A stretch of DNA of 37,411 nucleotides, taken from the NCBI RefSeq assembly GCF_014495685.1, contig NZ_JACTVI010000080.1, positions 1-37,411 of the forward strand. The letters run 5' to 3'. The translations under genes were made by a program, and so were the position numbers. The DNA is from Streptomyces sp. TRM68367 (GTDB taxonomy: Bacteria > Actinomycetota > Actinomycetes > Streptomycetales > Streptomycetaceae). A model generated the notes under the pieces. It did not search any database and was not told the DNA's origin. It worked only from the letters and a program-made list of their open reading frames with translations. Shown here one piece after another: positions 21,084 to 29,236 of this stretch. Position 1 is the stretch's first letter. Each line of letters begins with the position of its first letter.

Positions 21084-21836
21084 ATGACTGAACTCTCCGG
21101 CAAGGTCGCCCTCGTCACGGGCGCCAGCCGCGGCATCGGCTACGGCGTCGCCGAGGCGCTCGTCGCGCGCGGCGACCGCGTGTGCATCACCGGCCGGGGC
21201 GAGGACGCCCTGAAGGAGGCCGTCGAGAAGCTCGGCGCCGACCGGGCCGTCTACGTCGCCGGCAAGGCCCACGACGAGGCCCACCAGGCCGTCGCCGTCG
21301 AGCGCACGATGGAGGCCTTCGGGCGCGTCGACTACCTGGTCAACAACGCCGGGACGAACCCGGTGTTCGGGCCGATCGCCGACCTCGACCTGAACGTGGC
21401 GCGCAAGGTCTTCGAGACCAACGTGGTCTCCGCGCTCGGCTTCGCCCAGAAGACCTGGCACGCCTGGCAGAAGGACAATGGCGGCGCGATCGTCAACATC
21501 GCCTCCGTCGCGGGCCTCGCGCCCTCGCCCTTCATCGGCGCGTACGGCGTCAGCAAGGCCGCGATGATCAACCTGACCGTGCAGCTCGCGCACGAGTTCG
21601 CGCCGAAGGTGCGGGTCAACGCGATCGCCCCGGCCGTGGTGAAGACCAAGTTCGCCCAGGCCCTGTACGAGGGCCGCGAGGAGGAGGCCGCCGCGGCCTA
21701 CCCGCTGGGCCGGCTCGGCGTGCCCTCCGACATCGGCGGCGCCGCCGCGTTCCTCACCTCCGGCCAGTCCGACTGGATCACCGGCCAGACCCTCGTCGTC
21801 GACGGCGGCATCTTCCTGAACGCAGGCACCGGCTGA
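21084..21836 (+). CDS. SDR family oxidoreductase (second gene of the pair)
   Basis: A 250-aa classical SDR with TGASRGIG (12-19), NNAG (87-90), S141 and Y154-x-x-x-K158. The C-terminal PSDIGGAAAFLTSGQSDWITGQTLVVDGG is typical. It lies 21 bases behind the FabG-like gene with its own AGGAG, so it is co-transcribed. The two proteins are not near-identical copies and probably act on related hydroxy/oxo-acyl intermediates; the exact substrate is unknown. The transcription unit ends at the large hairpin at 21899-21950. Confidence 0.9.
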   Translation: MTELSGKVALVTGASRGIGYGVAEALVARGDRVCITGRGEDALKEAVEKLGADRAVYVAGKAHDEAHQAVAVERTMEAFGRVDYLVNNAGTNPVFGPIADLDLNVARKVFETNVVSALGFAQKTWHAWQKDNGGAIVNIASVAGLAPSPFIGAYGVSKAAMINLTVQLAHEFAPKVRVNAIAPAVVKTKFAQALYEGREEEAAAAYPLGRLGVPSDIGGAAAFLTSGQSDWITGQTLVVDGGIFLNAGTG

Positions 21837-21898
21837 CGCGGATGCCGGAATCCGGCTGACAAACGCCGGAAACCGGCTGACTGACGTCGCGACCCCGG

Positions 21899-21950
21899 CA
21901 CGGGCGCCCGCACCACGAGCCGTCGGATCTTGACGGCCGGGGCGCCCGTG
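21899..21950 (+). terminator. Compound terminator after the SDR operon
   Basis: CACGGGCGCCC (21899-21909) pairs perfectly over 11 bp with GGGCGCCCGTG (21940-21950). Inside it a second hairpin, GCCGTC-GGATCTT-GACGGC (21919-21937), forms. It lies 60 bases after the SDR stop and 145 bases before the next gene. Confidence 0.85.
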
Positions 21951-22095
21951 TCGACGCGCCCGGGGCGGGCGGCGCGGGTGACCACGCGGTCATCCCGCTG
22001 TCGATCACGTGACCTGCGCCGAAGGAGGTCCGGGCGCACGGGCCCTGCGGTATGGTCTGCCGACCCTTGGTACGGCAGATCGAGGAGCGTGCGCG

Positions 22096-23679
22096 TTGTT
22101 CAACCGGAACCGATGCCTGCGCCGGGTGGCGGCCATCGCGTCCATATCATCCCTGGTCACCGGTTGCGGCATGCTGTCGTCCGGAGACTCTGACGACGAG
22201 GACCCCATCGTCGTGGGCACCACCAGCCCGCCCAGCACGCTGGATCCTGCCGCTTCCTGGGACGGTTCCTGGGAGCTGTTCCGCAACATCTACCAGACGC
22301 TGCTGAGCTACCCGAACGGGGCCACCACGCCCCAACCCGACGCCGCCGACAGCTGCGCCTTCACCGACAGCTCGAACCAGGTGTACCGCTGTGAGCTGCG
22401 CGAGGGCCTGAAGTTCTCGGACGGCGACCCGCTCGACGCGCAGGCCGTGAAGCACTCGATCGACCGGATCCGGAAGATCAACGTCAACGGCGGGCCGGCC
22501 GGACTGCTGGGCAGTCTCGAGCGAGTGCAGGCGGGCGGCGAACGCGAGGTCGTCTTCCACCTCAACAAGCCCGACGCCACCTTCCCCTTCGTGCTCGCCA
22601 CGCCCGCTATGTCGGTGGTCGACCCCGACAGCTACCCTGCCGACAAGCTGCGCGAGGGCAACGACGTGCTCGGCTCCGGACCGTACAGGCTCCGGTCGTA
22701 CGAGGACGGCAAGAAGGCACTCGTCCGCAACGACCAGTACCAGGGCTTCGCGGAGCGCCGGAACGACGCGGTGACCATCCGTTACTTCCAGGACTCCGAC
22801 AGCATGGTCAAGGCGCTGCGCGGCAGGCAGATCGACGTGACCTACCGTGGTCTCGCCGCCGACGACATCGTCGAGCTGGAGGGCACCGCCTCCAAGGACG
22901 ACGAGCTCCAGCTGATCGAGGGCTCCGGCACCGACATCAGCTATCTGGTGTTCAACCCCAAGGACCCCTGGGCGGGCAAGCCGGCCGTACGGCAGGCCGT
23001 CGCCCAGATCGTCGACCGCGCGGCGATCGCCCACGAGGTCTACAAGGACACCGTGGAGCCGCTGTACTCGATGGTCCCCAAGGGGCTGACCGGCCACACC
23101 ACGGGCTTCTTCGACGCCTACGGTGACCCCGACGTCGCAAAGGCCCGCAAGATCCTCACCGAGGCGAGCATCACCCGGCCCGTCCCGCTCACCCTCTGGT
23201 ACACCACCGACCGGTACGGCTCCGAGACCGCCCTGGAGTTCACGGAGCTCAAGCGCCAGCTGGACGCGTCCGGCCTGTTCAGGATCACGCTGAAGAGCCG
23301 GCCCTGGAAGACCTTCGCCCCGGGCTACCAGAAGGGCGAGTACCCGGTGTTCGGGCGCGGCTGGTTCCCCGACTTCCCGGACCCCGACAACTTCATCGCC
23401 CCGTTCGTCGGCGACCAGAACGCGCTCGGTACGCCGTACGCAGCGCCGAAGATCACCGGGGAGCTGCTGCCCCGCTCGCGGCGGGAGAGCGACCGCGCGA
23501 ACGTGGTGAAAGATTTCGAGGAGGCCCAGGAGATCCTGGTGAAGGACGTGCGGCTGCTGCCACTGTGGCAGGGCAAGCAGTACGTGGCCGCGAGCCGGGA
23601 CATCTCGGGCGCGGAGCGGGCGCTGGATCCGTCGACCATCATGATGGTGTGGGAGCTGCACCGGAAGACCAGCTGGTAG
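22096..23679 (+). CDS. Peptide/solute-binding lipoprotein (ABC SBP family 5)
   Basis: A 527-aa extracellular binding lipoprotein. A short signal peptide ends in LVTGC with lipobox cysteine 24. The mature part has family 5 (oligopeptide/dipeptide/nickel) motifs: VGTTSPPSTLDPAASWDGSWELFRNIYQTL at about 38-67, YRCELREGLKFSDGDPLDAQAVKHSIDR, and GSGPYRLRSYEDGKKALVRNDQY. The TTG at 22096 is the start, because GAGGAG sits 8 bases upstream and no ATG or GTG fits the signal peptide. No permease or ATPase genes are adjacent, so it either serves a transporter encoded elsewhere or acts as a sensor. Lipidation would need the Lgt and Lnt functions also encoded in this window. Confidence 0.9.
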   Translation: MFNRNRCLRRVAAIASISSLVTGCGMLSSGDSDDEDPIVVGTTSPPSTLDPAASWDGSWELFRNIYQTLLSYPNGATTPQPDAADSCAFTDSSNQVYRCELREGLKFSDGDPLDAQAVKHSIDRIRKINVNGGPAGLLGSLERVQAGGEREVVFHLNKPDATFPFVLATPAMSVVDPDSYPADKLREGNDVLGSGPYRLRSYEDGKKALVRNDQYQGFAERRNDAVTIRYFQDSDSMVKALRGRQIDVTYRGLAADDIVELEGTASKDDELQLIEGSGTDISYLVFNPKDPWAGKPAVRQAVAQIVDRAAIAHEVYKDTVEPLYSMVPKGLTGHTTGFFDAYGDPDVAKARKILTEASITRPVPLTLWYTTDRYGSETALEFTELKRQLDASGLFRITLKSRPWKTFAPGYQKGEYPVFGRGWFPDFPDPDNFIAPFVGDQNALGTPYAAPKITGELLPRSRRESDRANVVKDFEEAQEILVKDVRLLPLWQGKQYVAASRDISGAERALDPSTIMMVWELHRKTSW

Positions 23680-23770
23680 GGGTCGGCCGGGTCGTCGACG
23701 GGGCCGGTTGTCAGTGCTCGCCGGTAGGTTCTGTGGCCTGGAAGTGACCGCACACCGTGAGGACGTTGAC

Positions 23771-24454
23771 GTGACCGACATCGCCATGCTGCCCGAGTCC
23801 TGGCGCGGGGTTCTGGGCGACGAGCTGCAGCAGCCCTACTTCAAGGAGCTGACCGAGTTCGTCGAGGAGGAGCGGGCGAAGACTCCCGTCCATCCGCCGC
23901 GCGAGGAGGTCTTCGCGGCGCTGGACGCGACGCCGTACGACCGGGTGAAGGTCCTCATCCTCGGCCAGGACCCGTATCACGGGGAGGGACAGGGACACGG
24001 GCTGTGCTTCTCGGTCCGGCCGGGTGTGAAGGTCCCGCCGTCCCTGCGGAACATCTACAAGGAGATGCACGAGGAACTGGGCACGCCCATCCCGGACAAC
24101 GGCTATCTGATGCCGTGGGCCGAGCAGGGCGTGCTGCTGCTCAACGCCGTGCTCACGGTGCGGGGCGGTGAGGCCAACTCGCACAAGGGGCGGGGCTGGG
24201 AGAGGTTCACCGATGCGGTGATCCGTGCGGTGGCCGGACGGCCCGATCCGGCCGTGTTCGTGCTGTGGGGCAACTACGCGCAGAAGAAGCTTCCGCTGAT
24301 CGACGAGGGGCGGCACGTGGTGGTCAAGGGCGCGCATCCCTCGCCGCTGTCCGCGAAGAAGTTCTTCGGTTCCCGGCCGTTCAGTCAGATCAACGAGGCG
24401 GTGGCGAGGCAGGGGCACGAGGCGATCGACTGGCGGATTCCGGACCTGGGCTGA
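23771..24454 (+). CDS. ung: Uracil-DNA glycosylase (family 1)
   Basis: A 227-aa family 1 UDG that removes uracil from DNA in base-excision repair. The catalytic water-activating motif GQDPYH is at 65-70 (D67). The uracil-pocket region GLCFSVRPGVKVPPSL, the LLLNAVLTVRGGEANSHKG loop and the HPSPLS DNA-intercalation motif with H189 are all intact. The GTG at 23771 is chosen for the GAGG 9 bases upstream and for family length; an in-frame TTG at 23708 would add 21 residues without homology-like features. It is a single gene between the binding lipoprotein and a TPR-like protein. Streptomyces commonly carries two ung-type genes. Confidence 0.96.
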   Translation: MTDIAMLPESWRGVLGDELQQPYFKELTEFVEEERAKTPVHPPREEVFAALDATPYDRVKVLILGQDPYHGEGQGHGLCFSVRPGVKVPPSLRNIYKEMHEELGTPIPDNGYLMPWAEQGVLLLNAVLTVRGGEANSHKGRGWERFTDAVIRAVAGRPDPAVFVLWGNYAQKKLPLIDEGRHVVVKGAHPSPLSAKKFFGSRPFSQINEAVARQGHEAIDWRIPDLG

Positions 24455-24494
24455 CCGGCGGGCGGGGCCGGGGCGCGGGCGGGTCGGCCTGGCC

Positions 24495-24520
24495 GGGTCG
24501 GTCCGGGTGGGTCGGTCCGG
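24495..24520. repeat. Short direct repeat in a G-rich gap
   Basis: GGGTCGGTCCGG occurs at 24495-24506 and 24509-24520 (period 14), within a 200-bp G-rich stretch between ung and the next gene. Probably simple-sequence slippage. Confidence 0.6.
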
Positions 24521-24671
24521 TTGGGGCGGGCGCCGGCCGGTGGGGTACGACGCCACGGCCTGTGCCGGCCCGGCTCGCCTCGGCTCGCGCCGCGCGGGGG
24601 CGCCTGACTGGGATCGGTGGGCTTCGCGGTTAGCGTCGGTGGGGACAGCCGGTGAGTGTGCGGAGGGCGCC

Positions 24672-25157
24672 GTGGCGGAGCGACAGGGGCAGGCGGCGCC
24701 GGATGCGGTGCTGACGCGGATCGGGCAGGTCGTCATGCTGCACCACGCCGGGGACCGTGAGGAGGCCCGGCATCGCTTCCTCGGGCTGTGGGCGGAGATC
24801 GGCGAGGACGGTGACCCGTGGCACCGGTGCACGCTGGCCCACTACCTGGCCGACACGCAGGATGACCCGGCCGATGAACTCGCGTGGGATCTGCGGGCGT
24901 TGACGGCGGCGGAGGAGGTTGCCGGTGACTGGCCGGCCGAGCGCGCGGGGGTGGTGGCGGTGCGGGCGCTCTATCCCTCGCTGCATCTGAATCTTGCCGC
25001 CGACTATGTGAAGCTCGGTCATGGGGAGGCCGCCCGCACGCATCTGCGGTGGGCTCGGGGGGCGGCCGATGCGCTGGGCGACGACCGGTACGGGGAGGGT
25101 GTGCGGGCGGCTATTCGGGGGCTGGAGGTGCGGTTGGGGGAGCCTCCGTACCGGTAG
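24672..25157 (+). CDS. Conserved hypothetical helical (TPR-like) protein
   Basis: A 161-aa soluble protein made of amphipathic helix pairs: LTRIGQVVMLHHAGDREEARHRFLGLWAEI and LHLNLAADYVKLGHGEAARTHLRWARGAADAL have the spacing of tetratricopeptide helices. HRCTLAHYLADTQDDPADELAWDLRAL links them. A protein-interaction role is likely, but I do not recognise a named family member. The GTG at 24672 follows GGAGG by 5 bases and is preferred to the frame's upstream extension, which reads through a G-rich repeat. It is transcribed in the same direction as ung, with a 217-bp gap. Confidence 0.75.
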   Translation: MAERQGQAAPDAVLTRIGQVVMLHHAGDREEARHRFLGLWAEIGEDGDPWHRCTLAHYLADTQDDPADELAWDLRALTAAEEVAGDWPAERAGVVAVRALYPSLHLNLAADYVKLGHGEAARTHLRWARGAADALGDDRYGEGVRAAIRGLEVRLGEPPYR

Positions 25158-25239
25158 TCGGCAGGTGCCCTGCACTGGTGCGGGCCGGGGGTCGGGTGGG
25201 GGGTACCTCCCAGACCCTTCGGGGTTGCCCGCGGTCAGG

Positions 25240-25731
25240 TCAGTGGCCGTACGTTCGGTCGCAGATGGTTGCCTCGGGGCTGGTCGGGTGCCAGCCGCCG
25301 TACCGTTTGCCGAGGGTGCAGACGTTCGTGTTGCGGGGGATCTCCTTGTGCACGTCCTTGTGGGCCTTTTCGGGCAGGTCCCGGACTTCCAACCGCGGTC
25401 TCCTGGGTGGCTGGCGGGGTTCCGGGTGGGGCGGTCGTGGCCCGGGGTGGGAGCGGGGCGTCGGCGGTTCCGTGTGCGGTGCCGGGGGCGTCGGCGTGGC
25501 TGGGCGGGGCGGGGTCGCCGTGGGCGTGGGCCGGTCCGGGCGGCGGGAGGGGCCGATCAGCTCCAGGGCCTCGCGGGCCGGTGCCTGTACGATCTGTGCC
25601 TCCGTCCGACCGTCCGGTCGCAGTGCCGGCGGCGGATCCGACGCGGGGGGAGGCTGGACGGTCATACAGCCGGAGAGGGCCGAGACAGCCACGGTCACCA
25701 GGAGTGTTGCTGTGGTCGTCGTTCGATGCAC
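25240..25731 (-). CDS. Small Pro-rich lipoprotein
   Basis: A 163-aa putative lipoprotein. Signal peptide VHRTTTTATLLVTVAVSALSGC has its lipobox cysteine at about residue 22. A long Pro/Thr/Arg-rich disordered region (about 27-120) follows. The short C-terminal module has two cysteines, NVCTLGKRYGGWHPTSPEAT then ICDRTYGH, which could form a disulfide outside the cell and looks conserved. No known domain. The GTG at 25731 best positions the signal peptide; an earlier start at 25794 would put 21 residues before it. Confidence 0.7.
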   Translation of the reverse strand: MHRTTTTATLLVTVAVSALSGCMTVQPPPASDPPPALRPDGRTEAQIVQAPAREALELIGPSRRPDRPTPTATPPRPATPTPPAPHTEPPTPRSHPGPRPPHPEPRQPPRRPRLEVRDLPEKAHKDVHKEIPRNTNVCTLGKRYGGWHPTSPEATICDRTYGH

Positions 25732-25843
25732 CCGCGCAACTCTGCTGTGTCCGGCCCCCCTTGCGACAGCGGACGGGCACAGGTTGCCCCGCACGGGTGA
25801 TCTCCGGCCCCGCAGGGAGCGCGCGGGCCTGCCGCCGCTGACG

Positions 25844-26359
25844 TCAGTCGCCCGTGGCGCCGTCGATGCGCTCGCGGAGCAGGTCGGCGTGGCCGTTGTG
25901 GCGGGCGTACTCCTCGATCATGTGGGTGTAGATCCAGCGCAGGTTGAACTGCTCGCCGGTGTGCCGGCTCCGGCCCTCGGAGACATCGTCCAGGCCGAAG
26001 CGGGCCGCGTTGCGCCGGGCGGTCCCGATCTCTGCCTGCCAGGTGGTGTACGCCTCCTGCCAGGTGTCGGACTCGGTGAGGTGGAACTCGCCGTCCGGAT
26101 CCGCCTCGCTGAAATAGATCGGGCCCGCATCGTCGTCCGCGAGCACCCTGCGGAACCAGCTGCGCTCCACCTCCGCCATGTGCCGCACCAGCCCCATCAG
26201 GGACAGCTCGGACGGCTCCACCGAGGTGGTGCGCAACTGCTCGTCGGTCAGGCCCTCGCACTTCCAGGCGAGGGTCTGCCGGTGGTACTCCAACCAGCCC
26301 TCCAGCATGGTCCGTTCGTCGGCCAGGGTCCCGGGTTCGCGTCGCTCGGTCGTCGTCAT
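25844..26359 (-). CDS. DinB family protein (DUF664 type)
   Basis: A 171-aa four-helix-bundle protein of the DinB/DUF664 superfamily. The metal-binding histidines are in LMGLVRHMAEVERSWFR (first His) and in THMIEEYARHNGHADLLRE (second and third). Members may be mycothiol- or bacillithiol-dependent enzymes or metal-dependent hydrolases; actinobacterial ones are often linked to mycothiol, but the substrate here is unknown. The ATG at 26359 follows GAGG by 8 bases. It lies 42 bases after the TetR gene on the same strand, so it may be co-transcribed with it. Confidence 0.87.
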   Translation of the reverse strand: MTTTERREPGTLADERTMLEGWLEYHRQTLAWKCEGLTDEQLRTTSVEPSELSLMGLVRHMAEVERSWFRRVLADDDAGPIYFSEADPDGEFHLTESDTWQEAYTTWQAEIGTARRNAARFGLDDVSEGRSRHTGEQFNLRWIYTHMIEEYARHNGHADLLRERIDGATGD

Positions 26360-26401
26360 GCCCGCATCCTCGCCCCAAACGCCCGCTCGTGCCACGCGTT
26401 T

Positions 26402-26992
26402 TCAGCGCCCGAGCATGCCCGACAGCAGCTCCCGCAGACCCCTCCGCACCTCGTCCAGGCTCGGCACCCGGGCGCTGAACGACCCGGCCACGCACGAGAA
26501 CATCAGCCCGTCCGCCCAGGCGACCAGTGAGAGCACGTGCCGGTCCGGGTCGGTCGAGCCCATCGCGGTGACCAGCGCGGTCAGCAGGTCACGGAAGCGG
26601 GCGCCCGTCGCGTCGTAGTACCGGCGCAGTTCGGGGCGGCGGGTCGCCTCCAGGGCCAGTTCGTAGCGGGCGATCAGCAGGTCCCCGTTGTGGGTCAGGG
26701 ACCGGTGCACGGCGAGGGCCAGCCCGTCCGCCAGCGCGTCGAGGCCGCCGCGCGGGTCCGGCATCTCGTGCAGGGCGAGCACCCGCGCCTCCCGGTCGGC
26801 GTGCCGCCGTACCGCGAGCTCCAGCAGCGCCTGCCGGGTGCGCGCGAGGTTGGACGTGGAGCCCTGCGGCAGCCCGGCCGCCTCGTCGACCGCCCGGTGC
26901 GTCAGGCCGCGCATCCCGCGCTCGGCGAGCAAAGAGAGGGCGGTGTCGGCGACGAGGTCGGCGCGCGAGGCGCCCGTGGTGCTTACGGACAT
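26402..26992 (-). CDS. TetR family transcriptional regulator
   Basis: A 196-aa TetR repressor. The N-terminal HTH (LVADTALSLLAERGMRGLTHRAVDEAAGLPQGSTSNLARTRQALL, about residues 12-56) is followed by an all-helical ligand domain. The ATG at 26992 lies 7 bases after a -10-like TAGGTT (27005-27000, minus strand), so the message is probably leaderless. It is divergent from an FAD monooxygenase across two identical-pattern operators, ACTAC-N4-GTAGT. It is therefore the likely repressor of the monooxygenase/oxidoreductase operon and of itself, with a substrate of that pathway as inducer. Confidence 0.92.
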   Translation of the reverse strand: MSVSTTGASRADLVADTALSLLAERGMRGLTHRAVDEAAGLPQGSTSNLARTRQALLELAVRRHADREARVLALHEMPDPRGGLDALADGLALAVHRSLTHNGDLLIARYELALEATRRPELRRYYDATGARFRDLLTALVTAMGSTDPDRHVLSLVAWADGLMFSCVAGSFSARVPSLDEVRRGLRELLSGMLGR

Positions 26993-27013
26993 GGAGGTCA
27001 ACCTACCCGTCGG

Positions 27014-27027
27014 ACTACGTCTGTAGT
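27014..27027. promoter_or_regulatory. TetR operator copy 1 (ACTACGTCTGTAGT)
   Basis: ACTAC-N4-GTAGT, perfect 5-bp arms. It lies just upstream of the -10 of the TetR gene. Together with copy 2 (34 bp away centre to centre) it fits ACTACRTCYGTAGT. Confidence 0.75.
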
Positions 27028-27047
27028 ACAGTCGGCGTGCGGGTGAC

Positions 27048-27061
27048 ACTACATCCGTAGT
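27048..27061. promoter_or_regulatory. TetR operator copy 2 (ACTACATCCGTAGT)
   Basis: The second copy of ACTAC-N4-GTAGT. It lies 46 bases before the FAD monooxygenase start, where it would block that promoter. The shared sequence across two sites in one divergent region strongly suggests one regulator. Confidence 0.75.
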
Positions 27062-27107
27062 TAGGTATCGGCGGGACCACACCTGCCGTCATCTGCGAGG
27101 AGGAGCC

Positions 27108-28334
27108 ATGGCGCAGTCGACGCGAGTCGTCGTGATCGGCGGTGGAATCGGGGGCCTGACCGCGGCGGCCGCCCTGCATCAGCGCGGCTGCCGGGTCACC
27201 GTGCTGGAGCGGGCCCGCTCCCTGGAGCCGGTCGGCGCGGGGATCTCCCTGGCGCCCAACTCCCTGCGCGCCCTGGACGTGATCGGCATCGGCGACGAGA
27301 TCCGCGACCTCGCCGCCTGGGCGGGTGACGGCGGACTGCGCACCCCGAGCGGGCGCTGGCTCTCGCGTTCCAGTGCCGAGGCCGCGGCCCGGCGCTTCGG
27401 CGGCCCGCTGGTCCTGCTCCACCGGGCCACGCTCATCAAGAGGCTGGCGGCTCTGCTTCCGCCGGACGCGGTCCGTACGGCCGCCGCCGCGACCCTCGCC
27501 GACCCGGGCGACGCCGGCCGCCCGGCCCGCGTGAGCACCCCGGACGGCGAACTGGAGGCCGACCTCGTGGTGGGCGCGGACGGCATCCACTCCGCCGTAC
27601 GCCGTGCGCTCTTCCCAGGCCACCCCGGCCCGGTGTACTCGGGCTTCACCACGTGGCGGGTCGTGATCCCGGTGCCCGGCGCCGAGTTCGCCTCGCATGA
27701 GACGTGGGGGAGGGGCCGTGTCTGGGGGACACATCCGCTCAAGGACGGCCGGGTCTACGCCTACGCCGCCGCCCTCGCCCCCGCCGGACAGCGCGCGCCC
27801 GACGACGAGAAGGCCGAACTGCTGCGCCGCTACGGCGACTGGCACGACCCCATCCCCGCCGTGCTCGCCGCCGCCCGCCCCGAGGACGTCCTGCGCCACG
27901 ACGTCCACCACATCGCCGACCCGCTGCCCGCCTTCCACCGCGGCCGGGCTGCCCTGCTCGGCGACGCCGCGCACGCCATGCCGCCGACCCTGGGCCAGGG
28001 CGGCAACCAGGCCATCGAGGACGCGATCGTGCTGGCCCACCACTGCGACGGCCTCGCCGCCTACACGGCCGCGCGGCTGCCCCGTACGACCGCCATCACC
28101 AGGCAGGCCGTGAAGAGTGCGCGCCTCAACATGGCGAGCAGCCGCGCCGTCAGGGCCGTACGCGACACCGCGATCGCCGCGCTGTCGAAGGCCGGACCGG
28201 CGCTGTTCCTGCGCAGCTTCGACGGCATCGCCGACTGGCGGCCCCCGCACGGGCCGTATGCTGCCGGAAAGAACGGGAAGGCGCCGGCAGGCAACCCCTG
28301 GAGCAGGCAACCGATAGAGGAGAGCACCCCGTGA
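27108..28334 (+). CDS. FAD-dependent monooxygenase (class A flavoprotein)
   Basis: A 408-aa flavoprotein hydroxylase of the UbiH/salicylate-hydroxylase type. The FAD Rossmann motif VVVIGGGIGGLTAAAAL at about 7-23 is followed by ER, with LERARSLEPVGAGISLAPNS; the DG motif is LVVGADGIHSAVRRALF (about 151-167), and the GD motif is ALLGDAAHAMPPTLGQGGNQAIEDA (about 282-306). It uses NAD(P)H and O2 to hydroxylate an aromatic or similar substrate. AGGAGGAG precedes the ATG. Its stop overlaps the start of the Gfo/Idh/MocA gene by GTGA, and the operon is under the divergent TetR. It is probably a catabolic or detoxification enzyme. Confidence 0.92.
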   Translation: MAQSTRVVVIGGGIGGLTAAAALHQRGCRVTVLERARSLEPVGAGISLAPNSLRALDVIGIGDEIRDLAAWAGDGGLRTPSGRWLSRSSAEAAARRFGGPLVLLHRATLIKRLAALLPPDAVRTAAAATLADPGDAGRPARVSTPDGELEADLVVGADGIHSAVRRALFPGHPGPVYSGFTTWRVVIPVPGAEFASHETWGRGRVWGTHPLKDGRVYAYAAALAPAGQRAPDDEKAELLRRYGDWHDPIPAVLAAARPEDVLRHDVHHIADPLPAFHRGRAALLGDAAHAMPPTLGQGGNQAIEDAIVLAHHCDGLAAYTAARLPRTTAITRQAVKSARLNMASSRAVRAVRDTAIAALSKAGPALFLRSFDGIADWRPPHGPYAAGKNGKAPAGNPWSRQPIEESTP

Positions 28335-29236
28335 AGGTCGGCTGCATAGGACTCGGCGACATCGCGCAGAAGGCCTACCTCCCGGTGCTCGCCTTCCAGC
28401 CCGGGATCGAGCTGCACGTGCAGACCCGCACACCCGCGACGCTCACCCGGGTCGCCGACGGTCTGCACCTCCCCGAGGACCGGCGGCACACGACCCTCGA
28501 CTCGCTCCTCGCCCAGGGCCTCGACGCCGCCTTCGTGCACGCCCCGACCCTCGCGCACCCGGAGATCGTCACGCGGCTGCTCGAGGCGGGCGTCCCGACG
28601 TACGTCGACAAGCCGCTGGCGTACGAACTCGCCGACTCCGAGCGGCTCGTGCGGCTCGGCGAGGAGCGCAACGTCGCCCTGGCCGTCGGCTTCAACCGGC
28701 GCTACGCACCCGGGTACACGCAGTGCGCCGACCATCCGCGCGAGCTGATCCTCATGCAGAAGAACCGGATCGGGCTGCCCGAGGAGCCGCGCGCGATGAT
28801 CCTCGACGACTTCATCCACGTCGTCGACACGCTGCGTTTCCTGGTGCCGGGGCAGATCGACGACGTGACCGTGCGCGCCCGCGTGGAGCACGGTCTGCTG
28901 CATCACGTGGTGCTCCAGCTGTCCGGGGACGGCTTCACCGCGCTCGGCGTGATGAACCGGCTCAGCGGCTCGGCCGAGGAGATCCTGGAGGTCTCCGGGC
29001 AGGACACCAAGCGGCAGGTGCTCAACCTCGCCGAGGTGATCGACCACAAGGGCCAGCCGACCGTGCGGCGGCGCGGGGACTGGGTGCCGGTGGCCCGGCA
29101 GCGCGGCATCGAGCAGGCGGTGCTGGCGTTCCTCGACGCGGTGCGCGCGGGCAAGGTGCTCAGCGCGCGGGACGCGCTGGAGACCCATCAGCTGTGCGAG
29201 CGGGTGGTACGCGCGGCCCAGGAGCGGGCCGCCTGA
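28331..29236 (+). CDS. Gfo/Idh/MocA family oxidoreductase
   Basis: A 301-aa NAD(P)-dependent oxidoreductase. The N-terminal Rossmann fold begins VKVGCIGLGDIAQKAYLPVLA. The EKP-like motif is present as YVDKPLAYELADSERL (about 92-107), carrying the catalytic Lys in DKP. A C-terminal alpha/beta domain follows. It is probably a sugar- or polyol-like dehydrogenase. The GTG start overlaps the monooxygenase stop (GTGA), so it belongs to the TetR-controlled operon. Its last 77 bases overlap the 3' end of the convergent lnt gene. Confidence 0.9.
   Translation: MKVGCIGLGDIAQKAYLPVLAFQPGIELHVQTRTPATLTRVADGLHLPEDRRHTTLDSLLAQGLDAAFVHAPTLAHPEIVTRLLEAGVPTYVDKPLAYELADSERLVRLGEERNVALAVGFNRRYAPGYTQCADHPRELILMQKNRIGLPEEPRAMILDDFIHVVDTLRFLVPGQIDDVTVRARVEHGLLHHVVLQLSGDGFTALGVMNRLSGSAEEILEVSGQDTKRQVLNLAEVIDHKGQPTVRRRGDWVPVARQRGIEQAVLAFLDAVRAGKVLSARDALETHQLCERVVRAAQERAA

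Noticed and set aside
19926..21593. 555-codon minus-strand frame opposite the SDR genes
   Set aside because: Antisense shadow of two unmistakable SDRs with complete active sites.
22147..23787. 546-codon minus-strand frame opposite the binding lipoprotein
   Set aside because: Composition (Arg/Val/Gly/His-rich) and position show it is the complement-strand frame of the lipoprotein gene.
24455..24671. Possible gene in the G-rich gap after ung
   Set aside because: Simple G-rich repeats; frames are low-complexity.
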